Assembly: GCF_005938655.1 (NCBI RefSeq)
Contig: NZ_VCQT01000046.1
Coordinates: 248,001-312,000 of the forward strand
Reading direction: 5' to 3'
Origin: Alloalcanivorax gelatiniphagus
GTDB taxonomy: Bacteria > Pseudomonadota > Gammaproteobacteria > Pseudomonadales > Alcanivoracaceae
DNA: 64,000 nt
Part shown: positions 58,244 through 64,000 of the stretch, in pieces
Layout of the letters: every line of letters begins with the position of its first letter
Position numbering within the stretch: the stretch's first letter is position 1
Made by a program: the position numbers and the translations under genes
Notes under the pieces: model-generated
What the model was told of the DNA's origin: nothing
Seen by the model: only the letters and a program-made list of their open reading frames with translations
The model's database searches: none

Positions 58244-60316
58244 TCACTCCTTCTCGTTGTTATCGGCCGGTTCGATCAGCAGGTTGCCGACACCGTCCAC
58301 CCGCGCCCCGTAGCCGGGGAAAATCACCGTGGTGGAGTCCATTTCCATGACGATGGCGGGGCCCGCCAGCTGGTGCCCCGGCCACAACCGGGCGCGGTCG
58401 TACAGCACCGCGTCGTAATCGGCGCCCTGGAAATAAATCTGACTTTCGCCCACCACCGCGTCCTGCAACGGCGCCGCGTCGCCGCCGTAATCGCGCTCGG
58501 CGATGTTGGGGCGCGGCGCCCGGGCAATGGCACGCAGGTTGACCAGCTCGTGCTCCTCGTCCAGGGCGAAGTTGAACAGCTGCTCGTGCTCGCCATCGAA
58601 GGTCTCGCCGATCAGCGCCAACCCCCGTTGCGCCAGCTGTTCCCGATCCAGATCCTGGGTCAGCAACAGGGCCTGGCCCTGATAGCGCACGTCCGCCTGC
58701 CAGGTGATGGTTTGGTCGGCGGTTTCGATGCCCTGGTGGGAGAGCGAGTCGGTGACCTGGCCGGTGAGCTGCTCAAGGATGTGCGTCACTTCCTCGATGG
58801 ACAGCTGGGAGAAGCCTTTCACCAGGGAGCGGGACGCTTCGTCCTTGACCCGGGTGGTGGCGTCGCCGTAGGCGCACAGCACCCCCGGCGACGGCGGCAC
58901 GATCACCGGCCAGGCGTTCATTAGTATGCCCAGGGCGTTGGCGTGCAACGGGCCGGCGCCACCGAACCCGCACAGGGCGAAGTCGCGGGGGTCGTAGCCC
59001 TGTTCCACGGAGATCAGCCGCAGCGCCCCGAACATGTGCTCGTTGGCGATGCGCACCACCCCCTCGGCGGCCTCCTTGAGCGACAGGCCCATGGGTTCGG
59101 CCACCTTGGCCATGGCCTTCTCCGCCAGGTCCCGGCGGATTTCCATGTCGCCGCCCAGCTTCTGGTCGGCGGGCAGGTAACCGAGCACCACGTTGGCGTC
59201 GGTCACCGTGGGCAGCTCGCCACCCTTGTTGTAGGCCGCCGGGCCGGGATCGGCACCGGCGCTGTCCGGCCCCACCCGCAGGGCCTTGGTTAGTTCCGGC
59301 ACGAAGGCGATGGAGCCGCCGCCGGCACCCACGGTGCGCACGTCCACGGAGGGCGCGCGCACCGCCACGTCACCGACCCGGGTTTCCCGGCGCAGGCGGG
59401 CGCTGTTGTTCTCGATCAGCGCCACGTCCGTGGAGGTGCCGCCCACGTCAAAGGTGAGAACCTTGTCGTAGCCACCCCGGGAACAGAACCAGATGGCCCC
59501 GGCCACGCCACCGGCGGGCCCGGAGAGCAGCAGGTTCACCGGGGTGTCGCCGGCCAGATCGCAGGCGGACAGGCCGCCGTCGGAACGCAGGATCGACAGG
59601 GAGACGTCGTCGGCCAGCCGCTTCTCCAACTCGCGGGCCAGGTTGTCCAGGTAACGGGACACCTCCGGCCGCACATAGCTGTTCACCACGGTGGTCTCGG
59701 TGCGCTCGTACTCCTGCATTTCCGGCACCACCCGGGAGGAAATCGACACCGGGATTTCCGGCATGATCTCCCGGGCGATGGCGGCGATGCGTTCCTCGTG
59801 CTCACCATTGGCATAGGCGTTGATCAGGCACACGGTCAACGCTTCGATGCCGTCTTCCTTGAGCGCCTTCAGGTTGTCGCGCAGGCTTGCTTCATCCAGC
59901 GGCGTGACCACGGCGCCGTCGGCGCCGATACGCTCGTCGGCCTCGATGGTGTCTTCCAGGGCCGCCAGCACCGGCTGCTTGTTGAAGATCACCCAGCCGC
60001 CGATACCGCCCGGCACATAGGAGCGGGCGATATGCAGCACCTGTTTGTAGCCACGGGTGGTGACCAGGCCGACGCGGGCGCCGCGCCGGGTCAGGATGGC
60101 GTTGGTGGCCACCGTGGTGCCGTGCATCACCTTGTCGATGTCACGGGGGTTCACGCCGGAGGTACGGCAAATCTTGTCGATGCCGTTGAGCACACCGATC
60201 GACGAGTCGCTCGGCGTGGACGGTACCTTGGCGGTATAGGTGGCGCCGGTGTCATCGTTGATCAACAGCAGGTCGGTGAAGGTGCCACCCACATCAACAC
60301 CCAATCGATAACTCAT
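58244..60316 (-). CDS. hyuA: Hydantoinase A/oxoprolinase-family subunit (HyuA)
   Basis: A 690-residue ATP-binding subunit. The actin-like phosphate loops appear in YRLGVDVGGTFTDLLLIND and VLTFDVGGTSTDVALIEN, with the conserved HGTTVATNAILTRRGARVGL and LCGFGGAGPLHANALG. It activates the substrate by phosphorylation, and HyuB completes ring opening. The ATG at 60316 follows GGAGACG. Only 45 bp separate it from the DUF1329 gene, so it is likely in the same transcript as the transport genes. Confidence 0.93.
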   Translation of the reverse strand: MSYRLGVDVGGTFTDLLLINDDTGATYTAKVPSTPSDSSIGVLNGIDKICRTSGVNPRDIDKVMHGTTVATNAILTRRGARVGLVTTRGYKQVLHIARSYVPGGIGGWVIFNKQPVLAALEDTIEADERIGADGAVVTPLDEASLRDNLKALKEDGIEALTVCLINAYANGEHEERIAAIAREIMPEIPVSISSRVVPEMQEYERTETTVVNSYVRPEVSRYLDNLARELEKRLADDVSLSILRSDGGLSACDLAGDTPVNLLLSGPAGGVAGAIWFCSRGGYDKVLTFDVGGTSTDVALIENNSARLRRETRVGDVAVRAPSVDVRTVGAGGGSIAFVPELTKALRVGPDSAGADPGPAAYNKGGELPTVTDANVVLGYLPADQKLGGDMEIRRDLAEKAMAKVAEPMGLSLKEAAEGVVRIANEHMFGALRLISVEQGYDPRDFALCGFGGAGPLHANALGILMNAWPVIVPPSPGVLCAYGDATTRVKDEASRSLVKGFSQLSIEEVTHILEQLTGQVTDSLSHQGIETADQTITWQADVRYQGQALLLTQDLDREQLAQRGLALIGETFDGEHEQLFNFALDEEHELVNLRAIARAPRPNIAERDYGGDAAPLQDAVVGESQIYFQGADYDAVLYDRARLWPGHQLAGPAIVMEMDSTTVIFPGYGARVDGVGNLLIEPADNNEKE

Positions 60317-60361
60317 TCTTCGTCTCCGTTACTTATTCTTACGAGGCTTTGTTAACCGGCC

Positions 60362-61624
60362 TCAGCGCACCGCCGCCTGTTCCAGTTCACGCAGGCTGAT
60401 ATCGCCGGGATCGACCCCGGGGGTATTCAGCCGTGCATCCGGGCTGAGAATGAAAATGGTGGCGTGGCGGCGTTGGTAGTCGATGGTGAAACCGGCGGAG
60501 GACACGATGCCGGTGTCACCGTCCTCGGTCTGGATGGTCTTGAGGTGGTAGTCAAACCACTTCCAGAACTCCCCCTTCTTGTCGTAGACGTCGGCCATGT
60601 AGAAGCGCGGGAACTGGGTGTCCATGTACATGATTTTCTTGCTGTACGGATGCTCCGGCGGCGCGATGGCCTCGATTACCCATACCTCACGGGGTTCCCA
60701 CTTGTCGAGGGGATTCCAGTGCGGCGCGTTGGCCAGATCCACCACCGGGAACTCGGCGTCACCCTTGGCACCTTGGTCCCAGGCTTTCACGGAGCTGTGC
60801 GCCACCGCCAGCACGGTGCGCTTGCCGAGCAGCTTGTACTCCGGGTACCAGGTGGGGTGGGCGTTGAAGATCTCGATATCGTCGTTGAGCTGGTCGGTAC
60901 CGCCAATGGGGTCCATCCAGGTGCCACCGGACAGGCGGCGCGTACGACGCACGGACTTCAGATAGGCCCAGCTGTCATCCAGCTGCGGGCCGTCGTAACG
61001 CACGGTGTACAGGCCCAGGCCACGGATGTCGTTGGGGTAGGTGGCGTACAGAAGCTGCTTGAACAGGGTTTTGCCGTCACCGACCTCGGTGCTCTCTTCA
61101 CCCAGGCGCCCCTTGGTATAGAAGCGCTTGAACACCCACTCCTGACGACGTTCCAGGCCACGGCTGTCGTCCACGAACAGATAGGCGAACTTCGGATAGT
61201 CCTGGAAGTTCTTGGTGGGCTGGGCCACGTGGTGGTTCCAGATCAGCTTCTCGGCGGCGTAGGGGGTGTCCTCGGTAATGTTCGGGAACGGCATGCCCGC
61301 CTTCCAGCCTTTCATCAGCCGGGTGTCCGGGTCGTAGGTCACGGCGCCGGAATATTTTTTGGTGGCGGCCAGGTAGTCCTTGCCCAGCTTCACCGGTTCG
61401 GAGTGCTTGAGGGTAATCACCAGACCCTCGTCACGGATCAGACGCTTCTGCACATCGGTTAGAAGGCTGTCGATGCTGTGACCTTCGAAGGTGTCCTGCA
61501 GGCGGCCGTCCAGGTTGCCCGCGTTCAGGGTATCGCCGGCGGACAGCTCGGCGGCCAGGGCCGGCGTGGCGGCGAACGCAGCCAGCGACAGCAGCGCCAC
61601 GGAAAGATGCTTGATTATTGTCAT
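60362..61624 (-). CDS. DUF1329 outer-membrane lipoprotein-sorting-like protein
   Basis: A 420-residue exported protein with a Sec signal (LSVALLSLAAFAATPALA). The body fits DUF1329, a LolA/LolB-like fold (YLKSVRRTRRLSGGTWMDPI; YMDTQFPRFYMADVYDKKGE). DUF1329 genes are almost always beside DUF1302 and an MMPL-type RND gene, as here. The set is thought to move hydrophobic molecules across the envelope. It precedes hyuA on the same strand. Confidence 0.9.
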   Translation of the reverse strand: MTIIKHLSVALLSLAAFAATPALAAELSAGDTLNAGNLDGRLQDTFEGHSIDSLLTDVQKRLIRDEGLVITLKHSEPVKLGKDYLAATKKYSGAVTYDPDTRLMKGWKAGMPFPNITEDTPYAAEKLIWNHHVAQPTKNFQDYPKFAYLFVDDSRGLERRQEWVFKRFYTKGRLGEESTEVGDGKTLFKQLLYATYPNDIRGLGLYTVRYDGPQLDDSWAYLKSVRRTRRLSGGTWMDPIGGTDQLNDDIEIFNAHPTWYPEYKLLGKRTVLAVAHSSVKAWDQGAKGDAEFPVVDLANAPHWNPLDKWEPREVWVIEAIAPPEHPYSKKIMYMDTQFPRFYMADVYDKKGEFWKWFDYHLKTIQTEDGDTGIVSSAGFTIDYQRRHATIFILSPDARLNTPGVDPGDISLRELEQAAVR

Positions 61625-61634
61625 GATGATCTCC

Positions 61635-63299
61635 TCAGAACTGATAGGTGAGCCGGGCCACGAGCTGGTCGTTACCCGCGAAATAACCGAACAGATTGGT
61701 GTCGTTGAAATCCTGCAGCGGACGGTCCTGGTCCTGGCGGTCGAAGAAGATGTCCGCCTCCAGACGCACGCGGATGTGGTCGCCGTAGACGAATTCCACG
61801 GACGGAATCACGAAGCCGCCGCCATAGGTCAGGTCGCTGCCCACCGCCAGGGTCGGGTTGATCTGATCGTTGGCGTAGTTGGTGGCCAGGACGGCGGTGA
61901 CGATGCTGCTGAATTCCTTGGTGTCGCCGCTGAAGCCGGCGGTGTTGACCAGTTGCTCATCCTTTTCGAAATCGGCGATCCAGTTGTTGAACACCTGCAC
62001 CGACAGGAACGAGGGACGGCTGGTACCGAGCACGCCGGTCAGGTCCACCTGCTTGTCCAGGCGGAACATGGAGCGGAACAGGTTCTTCTCCTCGATGCCG
62101 CAGAAGCCCGGGAAAAAACCGCAACCGCGGCCCTGGCTGTTGCTCATGATGCCGGCGTTGTAGGGCGCGTTGGGGATATAGGCCAGCTCGGTGCTGAACA
62201 CCACGTCCAGGGACTGGAAGTAGTTATTGGCGGACACCCCGAACACATCGATATACGGATAGATGAACTCACCCGCTTCGCCCGGCCCACCTTCATAGGT
62301 GCCCTCGTAGGGGCCCCGGAAAAGCTCCGGAGCGGCGTTGTTGGTGGCCGGGTTGGGGTTGGCCACCGGGTTCGGGTTGGGGCCGTGGAACCAGGCCAGG
62401 GAGTAACCCCAGTCACCGGCCAGGCCGTTCCAGCGCAGACCGTAGGAGTCGTCGTCCATGTCCGCGTCCGGGTGGTGATAGTTGTAGCGCACGTTGGCGC
62501 CGAACGGCGCGGTGGCGAACGGTACGCCCCGGTTGGGTTGGTTGGCCCAGCGGCCACCTTCCACATCGTAGCTGTTGCCCCGGTCTTCCTCGTCGTTGAG
62601 CCGGCCGGGAATGTAGATCAGCTGCAGGCTGCCACCGGCGTCGTCGAAGCGCTGGGTCAGATTGACCATATTGAGCGGCTTGCGCAGTTCTTCGTTCTCC
62701 GGCTCCAGGAACGAGCGCCAGCGGAAATCGTAACCGTGGATCACGTCCATCAGCTGGAAGAAGTCGGTCTCGCCCCAGACCACCTGCTGGCGGCCGATCT
62801 TCAGGTTGAGGCTGTCGGTGAGATCCCCTTGCAGCCAGAACTCACGCAGTTGCTCGTCGTCGTAGCTGTCGTCGATCAGGTCCACGGAGGATTCCGATAC
62901 ACCGCCGGTGCGTGCCCAGGCGTCGGCCACGTCCTGCACATCGTCCAGGTAGCTGGTGGACGCTTCCCGGGACACCCGGCCGGTGGCTTTGAAACGCACC
63001 GCGCCGAAGTCGCGGAAAATATTGAGTTTGCCCACCGTGCGCACCATCGACAGGTCGCCCCGGTAATCGCCTTCCTGACGACCATCCAGACCATTGGGTC
63101 CGGGCCCGATCAGCGTCGGGTTCTCCAGGTTCCAGGACAGGTACTGGCGGGCGTAGCCGCTGATTTCCCAGTCCTTGGTGAGCCAGTTATCGTCGTCGGC
63201 ATGGACCGTGGAGGTCGCCGCCAAAGCGGCGACCAGAGCCAACCGGCCCGGCAGGCGCCGCTCCGGTCTATACGATTTCTTATTGTTGAATCCATACAT
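61635..63299 (-). CDS. DUF1302 outer-membrane protein
   Basis: A 554-residue exported protein: a signal peptide (LPGRLALVAALAATSTVHAD) and a long beta-rich body typical of an outer-membrane barrel, ending in an aromatic residue (LVARLTYQF), the usual barrel-assembly signal. Segments such as LNLKIGRQQVVWGETDFFQL and NMVNLTQRFD fit DUF1302. It is probably the outer-membrane pore of the DUF1302/DUF1329/RND set. It lies 10 bp before DUF1329. Confidence 0.9.
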   Translation of the reverse strand: MYGFNNKKSYRPERRLPGRLALVAALAATSTVHADDDNWLTKDWEISGYARQYLSWNLENPTLIGPGPNGLDGRQEGDYRGDLSMVRTVGKLNIFRDFGAVRFKATGRVSREASTSYLDDVQDVADAWARTGGVSESSVDLIDDSYDDEQLREFWLQGDLTDSLNLKIGRQQVVWGETDFFQLMDVIHGYDFRWRSFLEPENEELRKPLNMVNLTQRFDDAGGSLQLIYIPGRLNDEEDRGNSYDVEGGRWANQPNRGVPFATAPFGANVRYNYHHPDADMDDDSYGLRWNGLAGDWGYSLAWFHGPNPNPVANPNPATNNAAPELFRGPYEGTYEGGPGEAGEFIYPYIDVFGVSANNYFQSLDVVFSTELAYIPNAPYNAGIMSNSQGRGCGFFPGFCGIEEKNLFRSMFRLDKQVDLTGVLGTSRPSFLSVQVFNNWIADFEKDEQLVNTAGFSGDTKEFSSIVTAVLATNYANDQINPTLAVGSDLTYGGGFVIPSVEFVYGDHIRVRLEADIFFDRQDQDRPLQDFNDTNLFGYFAGNDQLVARLTYQF

Positions 63300-63332
63300 G
63301 GCAATTACCCCGTGTTGTTGCTCGATGGCGTT

Positions 63333-64000
63333 TTATTTACTCGTTGACAAAGAAGCCGATTCCACCGATGTCTTGGACTCGGCGTTTTGTTTCGGCGGAT
63401 CGAAAATGAAAGCGGGCTTGAGAATGCGCACCAGCGACGGCATCACCAGCAGCGACGTGAACGCCGACACCAGCAGCCAGAGGCCGATCAGCATCCCCAT
63501 CTCGGCCTGGAAGCGCAGCGAGGAAGCGGCCCACAGCAGCACCCCGGCGGCCAGCGTCACCGAGGTGAGCAGCACGCCCCGGCCGGCGGAAAACAGCGCC
63601 TGGCGGATGGCATCGCGGGGGTCCGCGTCCGGGTACTTCTCCAGGTATTCCTTGATCGAATCGACGATATAGAAGGCGTAGTCCACCCCCAGGCCGATCC
63701 CCAGGGCCACCACCGGCAGGGTGCTGATGCTCATGCCGATGCCCTGCCAGGCCATGAACGCGAAGGTCACCACGTTGGAGATCAGCACCGGCACGATGAA
63801 GAACACACCGCTGGCGGAGGAGCGATAAACCAGCAGGCAGGACACGATCACCACCAGCAGCGCCAGGGCGATGGCCTCGATCTGGTCGGACAGCAGCACC
63901 TCGTTGATGGCGGCGGTGATGCCCATCGAACCGCCGGCCATGCGGATCTTGAAACCGTCCAGCGGGTTCTCGTCGATAAAGTGCTTAATCTGATAGATCG
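63333..64000 (-). CDS. MMPL/RND-superfamily transporter, N-terminal part cut by window edge
   Basis: The visible C-terminal part (about 220 residues) has five membrane segments and the RND proton-relay-like motif LPVVALGIGLGVDYAFYIVDS, then VLLTSVTLAAGVLLWAASSL. It fits the MMPL/hopanoid-type RND exporter family that accompanies DUF1302 and DUF1329. The frame continues without stop to the window edge. It ends 33 bp before DUF1302 and probably opens or continues the operon whose promoter lies beyond 64000. Confidence 0.88.
   Translation of the reverse strand, partial: IYQIKHFIDENPLDGFKIRMAGGSMGITAAINEVLLSDQIEAIALALLVVIVSCLLVYRSSASGVFFIVPVLISNVVTFAFMAWQGIGMSISTLPVVALGIGLGVDYAFYIVDSIKEYLEKYPDADPRDAIRQALFSAGRGVLLTSVTLAAGVLLWAASSLRFQAEMGMLIGLWLLVSAFTSLLVMPSLVRILKPAFIFDPPKQNAESKTSVESASLSTSK

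Noticed and set aside
56171-58924. Long plus-strand open frame opposite hyuB and the amidase gene
   Set aside because: No domain resemblance; the minus-strand proteins have clear family motifs.
56378-60316. Acetone or acetophenone carboxylase
   Set aside because: The B subunit is much shorter than AcxB, no AcxC-like third subunit is present, and an amidase follows, which favours a cyclic-amide hydrolase.

Overview
This is a GC-rich, densely packed stretch of a gammaproteobacterial chromosome. Two blocks keep the gene order known from Pseudomonas and relatives: mreB-mreC-mreD-maf-yhdP-nitrilase-tldD with divergent gatCAB, and moeB-prmC-prfA-hemA with divergent TPR lipoprotein-lolB-ispE-tRNA-Gln-prs-rplY-pth-ychF. 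The GC content, the DUF1302/DUF1329/RND trio and Pseudomonas-like REP repeats suggest an Oceanospirillales or Pseudomonadales member. An Alcanivorax/Alloalcanivorax-type marine hydrocarbon degrader is my best guess, but it is inference. I see no transposase, integrase, prophage gene or CRISPR array.

Layout. 1-8.7 kb: an MdtABC/MuxABC-type tripartite RND efflux operon with its outer-membrane factor (cut by the window edge). A good Fur-box candidate lies upstream, and a 123-bp tandem duplication sits at the mdtA/mdtB junction. 8.7-12.4 kb: a CynX-type MFS carrier, an MmyB-like HTH regulator and a divergent DHA2-type MFS exporter. 12.4-23.6 kb (all minus strand): a MORN-repeat/peptidase C13 lipoprotein, a small cyclic-nucleotide-binding protein, tldD, a nitrilase-family hydrolase, yhdP, maf and mreDCB. 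The usual rng gene between maf and yhdP is absent. 23.8-27.1 kb: gatCAB. 27.2-31.6 kb: a crotonase, an O-methyltransferase with a divergent PchR-like AraC regulator, and a Fic-fold protein with a damaged catalytic motif behind a six-copy GGCCGTAT operator-like array. 31.6-35.8 kb: a DUF3999/DUF2339 membrane pair. 35.8-48.7 kb: the conserved housekeeping block, then ychF, an EamA carrier and an extensin-like protein.

49.5-64 kb is the most distinctive part. A minus-strand series runs from beyond the right edge: MMPL/RND transporter, DUF1302 and DUF1329 envelope proteins, HyuA, HyuB, isochorismatase-family amidase, a small unknown lipoprotein, LeuC-like, LeuD-like, and a PrpR-type sigma-54 activator. 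Gaps are short or the genes overlap, so it is probably one operon. Beyond the activator lie a five-unit REP array and a plus-strand pair (Asp/Glu-racemase-superfamily protein without its catalytic cysteines, and an NTF2/SnoaL-like protein) behind a perfect GG-N10-GC sigma-54 promoter. Read together, this looks like an uncharacterised catabolic island: uptake of a hydrophobic substrate, ATP-dependent opening of a lactam, imide or hydantoin-like ring, amide hydrolysis, and hydration of a maleate-like diacid. The substrate is unknown and the pathway is a hypothesis.

REP-type elements (GTAGGAGCGGCTTCAGCCGC family) occur after gatB, prs, pth and the NTF2-like gene, as usual for intergenic REP sequences.
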